Shown one piece after another: positions 1-8,441 of a stretch of 64,000 nt of DNA. Positions within the stretch are counted from its first letter, which is position 1. Each line of letters begins with the position of its first letter. The notes under the pieces were generated by a model. That model saw only the letters and a list, made by a program, of their open reading frames with translations, made no database searches and was not told the DNA's origin. A program made the position numbers and the translations under genes. The stretch spans positions 1 to 64,000 of the forward strand of contig JAGWYK010000002.1 in the NCBI GenBank assembly GCA_018969405.1. The letters run 5' to 3'. The DNA is from Acidobacteriota bacterium. GTDB taxonomy: Bacteria; Actinomycetota; Acidimicrobiia; Acidimicrobiales; Acidimicrobilacustridaceae.

Positions 1-1
1 C

Positions 2-1192
2 ACCCCGGTGCACCAGTCCGAGCGCGGACACCTCCACGCCGCCGCCGTCACGACCCTGCTCGCCGAGGGCCGTGCCTACTGGTGCTCGTGCACCTCCGAT
101 GAGGTCAAGGCCCGGGCCGAGGCCCGTGGTGGCACCCCGGGCTACGACGGACACTGCCGCGATCGCGGTCTCGGGCCCGGTGCGGGTCATGTGGTGCGGT
201 TCCGCGTCCCCGACACCGGGAGCACCGCCTTCGACGATCTCATCCGTGGTCATGTGAGTTTCGAGAACGCCAATCTCGAGGACTTCGTGATCCAGCGATC
301 GAACGGGTCGCCCATGTTCCATCTGGCCAACGCCGTCGACGACGCCGAGCAGGGCATCACCCATGTCATCCGGGGTGAGGATCTCATCAACGTCACGCCA
401 AAGGTGCTGCTGCTGCGCGAGGCGCTGCGCACCCCGGGCGAGCTGATCTTCGCCCACCTGCCGCTCATCGTGAACGAGAAGCGACAGAAGCTCTCCAAGC
501 GCCGCGACGACGTCTCCGTGGGCGACTACATCGATCGCGGGTATCTGCCCGAGGCCATGGTCAACTACCTCGCGACCCTGGGCTGGGGTCCCTCCGACGG
601 CATCGAGATCCGCCCGCTGGCCGAGATCGTCGCCATGTTCGATGTGGCCGATGTCGGGAGGTCCGGGGCCTTCTTCGACGTGAAGAAGCTCCAGCACTTC
701 AACGGGGAGTACATCAGGGCGCTGTCGGTGCCGCAGTTCGTGACCCGCTCCACCCGTTGGTTGTTCGAGGAGGCCCCCTGGCCTCCCGATCGATTCGATG
801 TGGCCACCTTCGAGGTGCTCGCCCCCCTCGTGCAGGAACGGGTGAAGCTGCTCTCGGAGGTTCCGGGCTATGTCGATTTCGTCTTCGCCGAGGAGCCGAC
901 CATCGACGAGGACTCCTGGCAGAAGGTCATGGTGAAGGGCGCCGATCTCGCCGCTGCGGTGCTCGACCACGCCATCGCCGGTTTCACCGACTGCGACTGG
1001 ACCACTGCGGGACTCGATGTCGCACTGTTCTCCTACGCCGACACCCATGGCGTGGCCAAGGGCAAGGTGCAGGCCCCGGTGCGGGTGGCGGTCACCGGCC
1101 GCACCGTCGGACCACCGCTGTTCGAGTCGCTCGAGGTGCTCGGCCGCGAGGAGACCCTCCGCCGACTGCGCTCGGCGCGGGCGAGGCTCTGA
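2..1192 (+). CDS. gltX: Glutamate--tRNA ligase (GluRS), N-terminus outside the window
   Basis: This enzyme charges tRNA-Glu with glutamate in the cytoplasm. The frame is open from base 2, so the first part with the HIGH motif is missing; about 396 residues remain of a family of roughly 470-500. The visible part begins with TPVHQSERG and carries the zinc-type cysteines (CSC near visible residue 28, then YDGHC). It continues with the active-site stretch HVIRGEDLINVTP and the class I KMSKS loop in the form KLSKRRDD. The C-terminal half is the helical anticodon-binding part. It stops 4 bp before the next gene, so the two are probably co-transcribed. The family call is secure. Whether the enzyme also charges tRNA-Gln cannot be told from sequence alone. 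Confidence 0.95.
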   Translation, partial: TPVHQSERGHLHAAAVTTLLAEGRAYWCSCTSDEVKARAEARGGTPGYDGHCRDRGLGPGAGHVVRFRVPDTGSTAFDDLIRGHVSFENANLEDFVIQRSNGSPMFHLANAVDDAEQGITHVIRGEDLINVTPKVLLLREALRTPGELIFAHLPLIVNEKRQKLSKRRDDVSVGDYIDRGYLPEAMVNYLATLGWGPSDGIEIRPLAEIVAMFDVADVGRSGAFFDVKKLQHFNGEYIRALSVPQFVTRSTRWLFEEAPWPPDRFDVATFEVLAPLVQERVKLLSEVPGYVDFVFAEEPTIDEDSWQKVMVKGADLAAAVLDHAIAGFTDCDWTTAGLDVALFSYADTHGVAKGKVQAPVRVAVTGRTVGPPLFESLEVLGREETLRRLRSARARL

Positions 1193-1196
1193 GGCG

Positions 1197-1802
1197 GTGC
1201 CGTTCCTGGTCCTGCGCTGGGCGCTGCGGATCCTGTTCACCGGGATCAGTCTGGTGGTTCTCTACGTCGGGGTCACCTTCGCCCAGGTCTGGATGGCCTC
1301 CCGCCAGGACGACACCTCACCGGCGGCCGCCATCGTCGTCATGGGCGCCGCCCAGTGGAACGGCGTGCCCTCCCCGGTGCTCAAGGGTCGACTCGATCAC
1401 GCCCTCGAGCTCTACCGCGCCGGTGCGGCGCCGATCATCGTGGTGACCGGGGGCAAGCAGACCGGTGACGCCGTCACCCAGGGCTACTCGGGGTTCCGCT
1501 ACCTGCGCGATCAGGGCGTGCCCGAGAGCGCCATCCGGGTCGAGATCGAGGGGACCAACAGCTTCGAGGAGCTGTCGGCCTCGGCGGTGATCGTCCGGCA
1601 GGCGGGGGGCGGTGACACCGTGCTCATCGTCACCGATCCGTACCATGCGCTGCGCACCGAATCGATCGCCGGCGAACTGGGGCTGCGGGCGCATGTGTCG
1701 CCCACCCGGGCCCCATCCACCTTCCAGGAGATGTTCCGGGAGACCATCGCCGTCTCGATCGGCCGGGTCATCGGCTACCGGCGCCTCTCCTCGTTCACCT
1801 GA
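1197..1802 (+). CDS. YdcF/ElyC-family (DUF218) membrane-anchored protein
   Basis: A 201-residue protein starting at GTG 1197, four bases after the gltX stop. Residues about 5-27 form one membrane segment (LRILFTGISLVVLYVGVTFA). The rest is a DUF218 Rossmann-like domain with the family blocks AAIVVMGAAQWNGVPS, IIVVTGGKQTGD, EGTNSFEEL and VTDPYHALRTESIA. Members of this family (ElyC, SanA, YdcF) act at the cell envelope, and some affect peptidoglycan precursor metabolism; the reaction is not established. The start was chosen because the upstream extension of this frame runs inside gltX. It is probably the second gene of a gltX operon. Confidence 0.85.
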   Translation: MPFLVLRWALRILFTGISLVVLYVGVTFAQVWMASRQDDTSPAAAIVVMGAAQWNGVPSPVLKGRLDHALELYRAGAAPIIVVTGGKQTGDAVTQGYSGFRYLRDQGVPESAIRVEIEGTNSFEELSASAVIVRQAGGGDTVLIVTDPYHALRTESIAGELGLRAHVSPTRAPSTFQEMFRETIAVSIGRVIGYRRLSSFT

Positions 1803-1807
1803 GTCGG

Positions 1808-1838
1808 TTGGTGCGGGGCGGTCCGCCTCCGGTATCGT
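1808..1838 (+). promoter_or_regulatory. Probable promoter of tRNA-Gln
   Basis: TTGGTG (1808-1813) and TATCGT (1833-1838) are separated by 19 bp, and the hexamer ends 11 bp before the tRNA. The spacing is on the long side, so this is a moderate call. Confidence 0.45.
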
Positions 1839-1849
1839 CTCGTCGCCCT

Positions 1850-1921
1850 TCGGAGGTGGTGTAATTGGCAACACAAGTGGTTCTGGTCCATTTATTGGGG
1901 GTTCGAGTCCTCCCCTCCGAG
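1850..1921 (+). tRNA. tRNA-Gln (anticodon CUG)
   Basis: A 72-nt cloverleaf. The acceptor stem TCGGAGG (1850-1856) pairs fully with CCTCCGA (1914-1920), followed by discriminator G1921. The D-arm contains GTAATTGGCAAC, the anticodon loop is TTCTGGT with anticodon CTG, and the T-arm GGGGG-TTCGAGT-CCTCC contains one G-U pair. CCA is not encoded (the next bases are CT). It lies between the YdcF-like gene and a terminator, with its own likely promoter. Confidence 0.95.
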
Positions 1922-1940
1922 CTCTGAGACACACCAGCGG

Positions 1941-1965
1941 AAGGCACCGACCGGGTCGGTGCCTT
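1941..1965 (+). terminator. Hairpin terminator after tRNA-Gln
   Basis: An 11-bp perfect stem, AAGGCACCGAC with GTCGGTGCCTT, around a 3-nt loop. There is no U-tract. The sequence CCGCGTCG follows a few bases later, similar to the GCGTCC that follows other hairpins in this window. Confidence 0.8.
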
Positions 1966-1984
1966 CTCCGCGTCGGGGGCCTCC

Positions 1985-1990
1985 TAGGCT
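1985..1990 (+). promoter_or_regulatory. -10 element for the LOG-family gene
   Basis: TAGGCT ends 7 bp before ATG 1998 with no Shine-Dalgarno sequence between. The arrangement fits a leaderless transcript starting at the ATG. Confidence 0.5.
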
Positions 1991-1997
1991 GCCGCCG

Positions 1998-2597
1998 ATG
2001 GCTCCCGATCCGCATCCCGTCCGCTCCCTGTGCGTCTACTGCGGGTCGTCGGTCGGACGCGATCCCCGGGATGCCGCCGAGGCTGCTGCAGTTGGTGCGT
2101 TGCTGGCGGCGAACGGGATCCGACTCGTCTACGGCGGCGGTGACGTCGGGCTGATGGGGGTGGTGGCCGATGCGGTCATGGCCGGCGGTGGCGAGGTGCT
2201 CGGGGTCATCCCGGTCGGACTGTTCGAGACCGAGCAGGGTCATCGCGGCATCACCGAGCTGGTCGAGGTCCGTTCGATGCATGAGCGCAAGGCCCGCATG
2301 GCCGCCGAGTCCGACGCCTTCCTCGCCCTCCCCGGTGGCCTGGGCACCCTCGAGGAACTGGCCGAGATCCTGACCTGGGCCCAGTTGGGGATCCATGCGC
2401 ATCCGGTCGGTGTGCTCAACACCGGCGGGTTCTGGGATCCGCTGCTGACCTTCCTCGACGGCGCGCAGGACGCCGGCTTCCTGCGGCCCGCCAACCGGGG
2501 GCTGCTGCGCGAGATCCGCAGTGTGGACACCATCATCGAGGTGCTCGCCGCGCCGCTGGTCGCCGCCCCGCCCGTCCTCGCTCCCGAGGAGAGCTGA
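1998..2597 (+). CDS. LOG-family protein (cytokinin riboside 5'-monophosphate phosphoribohydrolase family, TIGR00730)
   Basis: A 199-residue Rossmann-type protein. Enzymes of this family release the base from nucleoside 5'-monophosphates. The family signature PGGLGTLEELAE is clear at about residues 112-123, with the N-terminal CVYCGSSVG loop, the GGGDVGLMGVVADAVM stretch and the active-site region VRSMHERKARM. The start is ATG 1998, preceded by a -10-like TAGGCT at leaderless distance. The true substrate in bacteria that make no cytokinin is uncertain. Its 5' neighbour is the tRNA-Gln terminator, so it is a separate unit. Confidence 0.88.
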   Translation: MAPDPHPVRSLCVYCGSSVGRDPRDAAEAAAVGALLAANGIRLVYGGGDVGLMGVVADAVMAGGGEVLGVIPVGLFETEQGHRGITELVEVRSMHERKARMAAESDAFLALPGGLGTLEELAEILTWAQLGIHAHPVGVLNTGGFWDPLLTFLDGAQDAGFLRPANRGLLREIRSVDTIIEVLAAPLVAAPPVLAPEES

Positions 2598-2645
2598 TCC
2601 CGCTCCGATGGGGCGCACCGACGGTGGGTGCGGGAGGATGACTGC

Positions 2646-3896
2646 ATGGAGCGAGTCGATGTCGCCGTGATCGGGGCTGGTCCCGCCGGATCCTCGGCGG
2701 CGACCTGGGCGGCCCGATCGGGTGCCCGAGTGGTGCTGTTCGAGAAGGCGGCCCAGGGGCGCGACAAGTCCTGCGGTGATGGGCTCACCCCGAGGGCGGT
2801 GGCCGAACTGGATCGGCTCGGCGTCGACATCTCGCAGTTTCATCGCATCGACGGATTGCGGGTGCAGGCGGGACGCACCGAACGCGAGGTGTTGTGGCCG
2901 TCCGGGGCGTTCCCCAACATGGGCGCGGTGGCCCCGCGGGCGGTCTTCGACGCGCTGGTGCTGCAGACCGCGGTGGACGCCGGCGCGGAACTTCGCGAGC
3001 ACGCCACCGCCGAACCGGTGCTCGAGGGTGCGCGGGTGGTGGGGGTGCGGGTCGGGACCGAGGAGGTCCGTGCCGATCTGGTGGTGATCGCCTCGGGTGC
3101 CGGCAGTCGTCCGGCCCGCATGGTCGGGGCCGAGCGGGTCGACGGCTCACCGTTCGGACTCGCCATCCGCGCCTATGTGCCCTCCACCCGTGCGGATGAC
3201 CGGTACATGGAGGCCTGTCTCACCGTGACCGGTCCCGATGGGGCACTGGTGCCCGGCTACGGCTGGGTGTTCCCGGCGGGCGATGGTCTGGTCAACGTCG
3301 GGGTGGGCGCACTGTCGACCATGCGCGACTTCACCAAGCTCAACCTCAACACCATGCTCGACGCCTATCTCGCCCAGGTCGGTCCGTCCTGGGGTCTCGG
3401 TCCGGTGGCGGCGCGTCCGAAGGCCTGGCGTCTGCCCATGCACGTCGAGCATCGCAGCGGACCCGGATGGGTCGCCGTGGGCGATGCCGCCGGTCTCGTC
3501 AACCCGTTCAACGGTGAGGGCATCGACTACGCCCTCGAATCGGGTCGTCACGCTGCGGAACTCTTCGCCCGTTCACCGGGCACGGTGCATGCCGCCTACG
3601 ACGCTCTGCTGCGGCGCGAGTACGACCCGTTCTTCGCCACGGCCCGACGGTTCGCCTGGGTGATCGGTCGTCCCCGCCTGCTGCGGGTGCTGCTCGGCAT
3701 CGCCCTGTCCACGGGGTTCACCATGGAACTGGTGCTCGACATCATGGCGAACCTCATCGACAGCCGCCGTCGCACGCTCGCCGGCACGCTGCTGGCCGGC
3801 GGCGGTCGCGCCCTGTCGCTGCTCGACCCGATCCTGATCCGCACCCAGGAGTCCGAGCCCTCCGAGATCCGGGCCCGGGTCGACGCCGCCCGCTGA
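2646..3896 (+). CDS. Geranylgeranyl reductase family FAD-dependent oxidoreductase
   Basis: A 416-residue flavoprotein. The N-terminus has the dinucleotide-binding motif VIGAGPAGSSAA and an acidic strand end (VVLFEKA). CGDGLTPRAV follows near residue 42, and the second FAD motif GDAAGLVNPFNGEGIDYALESG is near residue 280. This layout is typical of geranylgeranyl or digeranylgeranyl reductases, which saturate prenyl chains of quinones, lipids or chlorophyll side chains; in actinobacteria a menaquinone-type substrate is plausible. The start is ATG 2646 because GGGAGG lies 8 bp upstream; a longer frame exists from GTG 2628. The hydrophobic C-terminal part suggests membrane association. The substrate is not proven. 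Confidence 0.85.
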   Translation: MERVDVAVIGAGPAGSSAATWAARSGARVVLFEKAAQGRDKSCGDGLTPRAVAELDRLGVDISQFHRIDGLRVQAGRTEREVLWPSGAFPNMGAVAPRAVFDALVLQTAVDAGAELREHATAEPVLEGARVVGVRVGTEEVRADLVVIASGAGSRPARMVGAERVDGSPFGLAIRAYVPSTRADDRYMEACLTVTGPDGALVPGYGWVFPAGDGLVNVGVGALSTMRDFTKLNLNTMLDAYLAQVGPSWGLGPVAARPKAWRLPMHVEHRSGPGWVAVGDAAGLVNPFNGEGIDYALESGRHAAELFARSPGTVHAAYDALLRREYDPFFATARRFAWVIGRPRLLRVLLGIALSTGFTMELVLDIMANLIDSRRRTLAGTLLAGGGRALSLLDPILIRTQESEPSEIRARVDAAR

Positions 3897-3945
3897 GCTC
3901 CCGGCGCCGGTGGCGGAGCCGGATCGGTGCCGCCCTCGGCTTGAG

Positions 3946-3951
3946 TAGGGT
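3946..3951 (+). promoter_or_regulatory. -10 element upstream of the SDR at 3976
   Basis: TAGGGT lies about 25 bp upstream of ATG 3976. A purine-rich GAGGGGG ribosome site sits between them, so this gene looks leadered. Confidence 0.4.
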
Positions 3952-3975
3952 CGGGGCGGTCAGCGAGGGGGATCC

Positions 3976-4833
3976 ATGAGCACAGCACCAGTCGCCATCG
4001 TCACCGGGGCCAGTCGGGGCATCGGACGGGCCGGAGCTCTGGCCCTGGCCGAGGCCGGGTTCGATGTGGTGGTCAGCGCCCGCACCGTCCATGAGGGCGA
4101 GGGAGTGGCCGAGCCCAACTCGGTGCGCGAGCAGGTCACCCTGGCGGTGCCCGGCAGTCTCGAACGCACCGCCGAGGAGATCGTCGAACGGGGTCGTCGG
4201 GCGCTCATCGTCCCGATGGATCTCAGCGACCGCACCTCGGTCGAGGCGCTCGTCCCCACCGTGCTGGAGGCCTGGGGCCGCGTCGATGTGCTCTACAACA
4301 ACGCCATCTTCCGCGGCGTCGGCACCCTCGACCGGATCGCCGATCTGACCATCGAGTCCATGACGGCGCTGATGGTCGGCAACTTCATGCATCAGATCCT
4401 GCTCATCCAGCAGGCGCTGCCCCATATGGTCGAACGGGGATCGGGCACCATCATCAACATGGTGTCGGGCTCGGCTCGGCTCGACCCGCCGGGGCCTCCC
4501 GGGGAGGGCGGCTGGGGCATCCTCTACTCGGCCTCCAAGGCCGCCTTCGCCCGTGTGGCCGGCGGCATCAACGCCGAGTACCGGGCCGCTGGTGTCACGG
4601 CGTTCAACGTCGATCCCGGCAACGTGGTGACCGAGGCCCGAAAGGCGGCCAAGCCCGACGACGAGTACAGCTCCGGGTTCGGCAGTGAACCGGCCGAGGC
4701 CACCGGTGCGGTGGTGGGCTGGCTGGCCACCGACCCGGGCGCCGAGCGCTTCGTCGGCAAGTGGATCTTCGCCCCGAAGCTCTGCTCCGATCTCGGTCTG
4801 CTGCCGGGCTGGACCTTCACCCCTCCGCAGTGA
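3976..4833 (+). CDS. SDR-family NAD(P)-dependent oxidoreductase
   Basis: A 285-residue classical short-chain dehydrogenase. The cofactor motif TGASRGIGRAG is at about residues 12-22, the NNAIFRG strand near 110, the catalytic Ser in MVSGSAR and the YSASKAAF Tyr/Lys pair near 178-185. It shares an unusual segment (LPGSLERTAEEIVERGRRA) between the cofactor motif and the NNA block with the SDR at 9377, so the two are paralogues. ATG 3976 has a GAGGGGG ribosome site. The next gene overlaps its stop codon by 4 bp, so they are translationally coupled. The substrate is unknown; lipid, steroid or terpenoid alcohols are typical for the family. Confidence 0.9.
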   Translation: MSTAPVAIVTGASRGIGRAGALALAEAGFDVVVSARTVHEGEGVAEPNSVREQVTLAVPGSLERTAEEIVERGRRALIVPMDLSDRTSVEALVPTVLEAWGRVDVLYNNAIFRGVGTLDRIADLTIESMTALMVGNFMHQILLIQQALPHMVERGSGTIINMVSGSARLDPPGPPGEGGWGILYSASKAAFARVAGGINAEYRAAGVTAFNVDPGNVVTEARKAAKPDDEYSSGFGSEPAEATGAVVGWLATDPGAERFVGKWIFAPKLCSDLGLLPGWTFTPPQ

Positions 4834-5300
4834 CCGGATCCGATCCGCTCCGCTCGGCCGACCGCCTCGCCATCCGCGAACTGGTCGACCGGTACGCCCG
4901 GGCGGCCGATCGGGTCGACGGCGCGGCGGCCGCCGCGCTGTTCACCCCCGACGGGGCACTGCGCATCTTCGAACGCGGTGGCGACGCCGCGGTGCGCGAA
5001 CGACTCGGACGCGAGGCCATCGCCACCGCCTTCGCAGGGTTGTCGCGCTATGACGTCACCCTCCATGTGGTGGCCAACCACCTGGTCGAGTTCACCGGCG
5101 AGGACGCAGCGACGGGGGAGACCTACTGCCTCGCCCATCATGTGCGCACCATCGGTGAGGGGGTCGAGGCGCATCCGAGCGATCATCTGATGGCCATCCG
5201 GTACCTGGATCAGTACCGGCGCACCGAGGAGGGCTGGCGCATCGCCCAGCGCCATCTGCAGGTGGAGTTCACCGAGGAACACCCCGTCAGCGGCCCCTGA
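4830..5300 (+). CDS. SnoaL-like / NTF2-fold protein
   Basis: A 156-residue protein of the SnoaL-like type: SADRLAIRELVDRYARAADRVDGAAAAALF at the start and RRTEEGWRIAQRHLQVEF near the end are typical of this cone-shaped alpha+beta fold. Members include steroid isomerases, dehydratases and ring-hydroxylating dioxygenase beta-like proteins. GTG 4830 overlaps the preceding SDR stop (GTGA), which decides the start and indicates translational coupling. It probably acts on the same substrate class as the SDR. The exact reaction cannot be assigned. Confidence 0.8.
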   Translation: MTGSDPLRSADRLAIRELVDRYARAADRVDGAAAAALFTPDGALRIFERGGDAAVRERLGREAIATAFAGLSRYDVTLHVVANHLVEFTGEDAATGETYCLAHHVRTIGEGVEAHPSDHLMAIRYLDQYRRTEEGWRIAQRHLQVEFTEEHPVSGP

Positions 5301-5307
5301 GGCGCCC

Positions 5308-6363
5308 TCAGCGACCTCGCAGCGTGGCGATGGTGGAGCCATCCGCGAGATCGAGGGCGACCGCGGCGAGCTCCTCCACCGTGGCGGCGGTGCGAGCGGT
5401 GTCGGCGTCGGGTCGCGTGGCGCGCAGCCGGGCCAGTGCACCCTCGATGATGATGGCGAGCTTGAACACCGCCAGCACCCGGTACACATCGAGGTCGTGC
5501 ACCGCCCGACCGCTGGTGCGCTCGTACCGGGCGATGAGGTGGTCGGCATCAGGGAAGCCGGCACCGGCTCGATGGGGCTGGGCCGCTCGGTCGCGCCACA
5601 TGATGGCGCCGGCCTCCCCCCAGTAGGACACGACCATGCCGAGGTCGGTGAGCGGATCGCCGAGGGTGGACATCTCCCAGTCGAGCACGGCGACCATCCG
5701 CGTCGGATCGGCCTCGCTCCACATGGTGTTGTTGAAGCTGTAGTCACCATGGACGATGCCGGTGTCGGTGGTGCTGGGGATCGATGCCTCCAGGCGTCGC
5801 GCCAGCTCGTCGATGCTCGGCAGCTCGCGCTGCCTGGAGCGTTCCCACTGGGTGCGCCAGCGGCGGATCTGGCGTTCGAGGAACCCCTCGGGATGACCGA
5901 GCTCGGTGAGGCCCACGGCATCGACGTCGACGGCATGCAGGCGGGCCAGCACATCGATCAGCTCATCGGTGGCGGCGGCACGCTGGGCGTCGCCGAGCCC
6001 GGCCACTGCGTCGGTGTCGCTGTAGACCGTGCCGGCCACGAACTCCATCAGGTAGAAGGGCTGCCCGATGACCCGGGGGTCATCGCAGAGGGCGATGGTG
6101 CGCGCCACCGGCACGGCGGTGTCGACCAGCGCCCGTTGCACCCGGAACTCCCGGGCCATGTCGTTGGCGGTGGCGAGCAGGGGACCCAGCGGGGGACGGC
6201 GCAGCACCCAGTCGACGTCGGCACCGCGCACCCGGAAGGTGAGGTTCGACGAACCCCCGGAGAGGTGGGTCACCTCCAGCGGACCGACATCGCCGAGGGC
6301 GTCATCGATCCAGTGGTGCAGGCGATCGACGGGGACGGCGTCGGCGATCTGCTCGGGGTTCAC
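5308..6363 (-). CDS. Phosphotransferase family protein (APH/ACAD10-like kinase)
   Basis: A 351-residue aminoglycoside-phosphotransferase-fold protein. It has a glycine-rich N-lobe (THLSGGSSNLTFRV), the catalytic loop HGDYSFNNTMW near residue 200 and the metal-binding VLDWEMSTLGDPLTDLG. This is the pattern of the ACAD10-type kinases found beside acyl-CoA and steroid catabolic genes in actinobacteria, thought to phosphorylate hydroxyacyl-CoA-type substrates; a drug-resistance role is unlikely. GTG 6363 overlaps the stop of the upstream reductase (GTGA). It is the last gene of a minus-strand operon with the genes at 6360 and 7572, and converges with the SnoaL-like gene 7 bp away. Confidence 0.85.
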   Translation of the reverse strand: MNPEQIADAVPVDRLHHWIDDALGDVGPLEVTHLSGGSSNLTFRVRGADVDWVLRRPPLGPLLATANDMAREFRVQRALVDTAVPVARTIALCDDPRVIGQPFYLMEFVAGTVYSDTDAVAGLGDAQRAAATDELIDVLARLHAVDVDAVGLTELGHPEGFLERQIRRWRTQWERSRQRELPSIDELARRLEASIPSTTDTGIVHGDYSFNNTMWSEADPTRMVAVLDWEMSTLGDPLTDLGMVVSYWGEAGAIMWRDRAAQPHRAGAGFPDADHLIARYERTSGRAVHDLDVYRVLAVFKLAIIIEGALARLRATRPDADTARTAATVEELAAVALDLADGSTIATLRGR

Positions 6364-7562
6364 GCCACCGGGCCGGAGGTGACGATGGGATCGGGAGCAT
6401 CGACGACACACCGGCTCCCGCTGTAGATCGACACCATGCAGCGATTGCAGTGGATGCAGTTCCCCTCGGTCTGGGTGCCCTCCCGCATGCGGTTGATGAG
6501 ATCGGGCTCGCGCAGCACGGCGCGACCCATGGCCACGAAGTCGAAGCCGTCAGCCATGGCCTGCTGGACCGTGCTGAGGTTGTTGATGCCGCCCAGCAGC
6601 ACCAGTGGCATGGCCACCCGCTCGCGGACCTCGAGGGCCATGGGTCGGAAGTAGGCCTCCTCGAAGGGGTAGGAGGGCATGAACTTCGCGCCGAACAGCC
6701 GGAACCCGAGGCTCATCGGGAACGGCAGCGCCCGGGCGAAGTCCTTGCGGGGGGCGTCGCCCTTGAACAGGTAGATGGGGTTGGCCAGCGATGAGCCACC
6801 GGTCATCTCGAGGGCGTCGAGATGACCGTCGGCCTCGAGCAGGGCGGCGAACTCGGTGCTCTCGGGAGGCCGGAACCCCCCGGGCACGCCGTCGTGGAGG
6901 CTGATCTTGGCGGTGACGGCGACGGTGGCGGGGACCTCGGCGCGCACGGCGGCCACGACCTGACGGGCGAAACGGGCGCGGTGCTCGAGCGCGCCGGACC
7001 ATTCGTCCTCGCGGGTGTTGAAGCGCGGGCTCAGGAACGATGACAGCAGGTAGTTGTGGGCCAGATGGATCTCGATGGAGTCGAACCCGGCCTCGACCAT
7101 GAGGCGGGCGCCCCGGGCGTAGTCCTCGGTGACCCGGGCGATGCCGTCGGCGTCGATGGCCCGGGTGGTGCGCATCGACATCGGGTTGAACATGTGAGCG
7201 GGGCCGAGCGACGGCGCACCGTTGCGTCGGGCGTTGGCCACCGGTCCGGCGTGACCGATCTGACCGGCCACCAACGCCCCCTCGGCGTGGATGGCGTCGG
7301 TGAGGCGTCGCAGTCCGGGCAGCGCCTCGGGGCGCAGCCACATGCAGCCGGGATCGGTGCGACCCTCGGGGGCGACGGCCAGATAGGCGACGGTGGTCAT
7401 GGCGATGCCGCCCCGCACCGGACGCAGGTGGAAGTCGATGAGTTCCGGGGTGACGAGACCATCAGGGGTGACACCTTCGAAGGTGGCCGCCTTGATGAAT
7501 CGGTTGCGCAGGGTGAGCGGACCCAGGGTGGCCGGTGCGAAGGGATCGGGAGCGTTCGCCAT
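6360..7562 (-). CDS. Old-yellow-enzyme family NADH:flavin oxidoreductase
   Basis: A 400-residue FMN TIM-barrel protein. LGPLTLRNRFIKAATFEG opens the barrel; GQIGHAGPVAN, the catalytic HLAHNYLLSSFLSP with FNTREDEWSG, and GRAVLREPDLINRM follow. The C-terminus has a small cysteine cluster, CIHCNRC. Such enzymes reduce activated C=C bonds in enones and enoyl-CoAs. ATG 7562 has a strong GGAGG. It lies 9 bp after the EthD-like gene and overlaps the kinase gene by 4 bp, so the three form one operon. Confidence 0.88.
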   Translation of the reverse strand: MANAPDPFAPATLGPLTLRNRFIKAATFEGVTPDGLVTPELIDFHLRPVRGGIAMTTVAYLAVAPEGRTDPGCMWLRPEALPGLRRLTDAIHAEGALVAGQIGHAGPVANARRNGAPSLGPAHMFNPMSMRTTRAIDADGIARVTEDYARGARLMVEAGFDSIEIHLAHNYLLSSFLSPRFNTREDEWSGALEHRARFARQVVAAVRAEVPATVAVTAKISLHDGVPGGFRPPESTEFAALLEADGHLDALEMTGGSSLANPIYLFKGDAPRKDFARALPFPMSLGFRLFGAKFMPSYPFEEAYFRPMALEVRERVAMPLVLLGGINNLSTVQQAMADGFDFVAMGRAVLREPDLINRMREGTQTEGNCIHCNRCMVSIYSGSRCVVDAPDPIVTSGPVA

Positions 7563-7571
7563 CGGAGCCTC

Positions 7572-8396
7572 CTACCAGAGCTGTTCGACGTAGGTGTCGG
7601 TGCCGACGACGGTGCGCACGAACGGTGCGGCCAGATGCACATCGGCCAGCCCGGCGGCGGCCACGGCCTCGGTGTGGGCCCGCACCCGATCGAGGACGGC
7701 GGAGACATCACCGCGCAGGAACAGCAGCTGCACCAGCCGTTCGGGTCCGCCGGCCGGCGAACCGAGATCCATCGGTTGATCGGTGGCGGGCTTGGACACC
7801 GGCTGCCAGGACGAGATGATCTCGATGCCGGAGCCGGCCATGAGCCGGTCGTAGGCGCCGTCGGCGTCGAGCTCCGCGTGCACCGACGCGGCGCTGTGGC
7901 CGGGCCGGGCATCGGACCACAGGGCCACGATGCCGTCATAGGCGCTGTCGAGCGCCACATCGATCGGGACGCCGTCGGGATCGCGGTTGGCGGCACCGAG
8001 GAGATCGAACATGTTGGTGTGGGTGTGGCGCCGCTCGGCGAACCCCCGCCCGTTCGAATAGAGCCAGGCCACGGTCTGCTGACCCCAGGCCTCCCATTCG
8101 GCGTGATGTCCGGCCTCGATCCAGTAGATGGCCACATAGGAGCCGGCATCGGTGGGATCGGCCACCGCGGTGTCGCCGGCGGGCCAGCGCAGATCCTTGA
8201 GCGACCGGGTCGCCACCCAGCGCGAGCCCGACATCTGATGGGGACCGACCATGCAGCCGGCGTAGTAGTGGTCACGCTCGTACCAGCGGTTGTAGGCCTT
8301 CTCGAACCCGGGGTTGGGATCGACCATCGTGAGCAGCATCGATCCGACCTTCATCGGATAGTCGTGGAGACCGCCGGCCTCGAGCGGATAGGTCAT
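7572..8396 (-). CDS. Conserved hypothetical protein, EthD-like (dimeric alpha/beta barrel)
   Basis: A 274-residue protein without a known reaction. The N-terminal part (MLLTMVDPNPGFEKAYNRWY, then ERDHYYAGCMVGP) resembles EthD and related ferredoxin-like dimeric barrels that accompany oxidative degradation of hydrophobic compounds. The second half (IISSWQPVSKP, VQLLFLRGDVSAVLDRVRAH) may be a second copy of the fold. No signal peptide or membrane segment is seen. It is the first gene of the three-gene minus-strand operon with the OYE reductase and the kinase. GAGGGGG precedes ATG 8396, and TACCGT about 34 bp upstream could be the -10. Confidence 0.7.
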   Translation of the reverse strand: MTYPLEAGGLHDYPMKVGSMLLTMVDPNPGFEKAYNRWYERDHYYAGCMVGPHQMSGSRWVATRSLKDLRWPAGDTAVADPTDAGSYVAIYWIEAGHHAEWEAWGQQTVAWLYSNGRGFAERRHTHTNMFDLLGAANRDPDGVPIDVALDSAYDGIVALWSDARPGHSAASVHAELDADGAYDRLMAGSGIEIISSWQPVSKPATDQPMDLGSPAGGPERLVQLLFLRGDVSAVLDRVRAHTEAVAAAGLADVHLAAPFVRTVVGTDTYVEQLW

Positions 8397-8429
8397 CGCG
8401 TTCCCCCTCGGATCGGTGACGATGGCGCG

Positions 8430-8435
8430 ACGGTA
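8430..8435 (-). promoter_or_regulatory. Possible -10 for the EthD-like/OYE/kinase operon
   Basis: TACCGT on the minus strand lies in the 45-bp gap after the TauD gene, upstream of a GAGGGGG ribosome site. Confidence 0.35.
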
Positions 8436-8441
8436 GCCGCG

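Noticed and set aside
1317-3002. Long minus-strand frame of 561 codons
   Set aside because: It lies antisense to YdcF, tRNA-Gln, LOG and the reductase start, has His/Arg/Gly-rich composition and no motif. Such shadows are expected in high-G+C DNA.
5308-6363. Phosphotransferase considered as aminoglycoside resistance
   Set aside because: The motif pattern and operon with OYE and EthD-like genes fit ACAD10-type catabolic kinases better.
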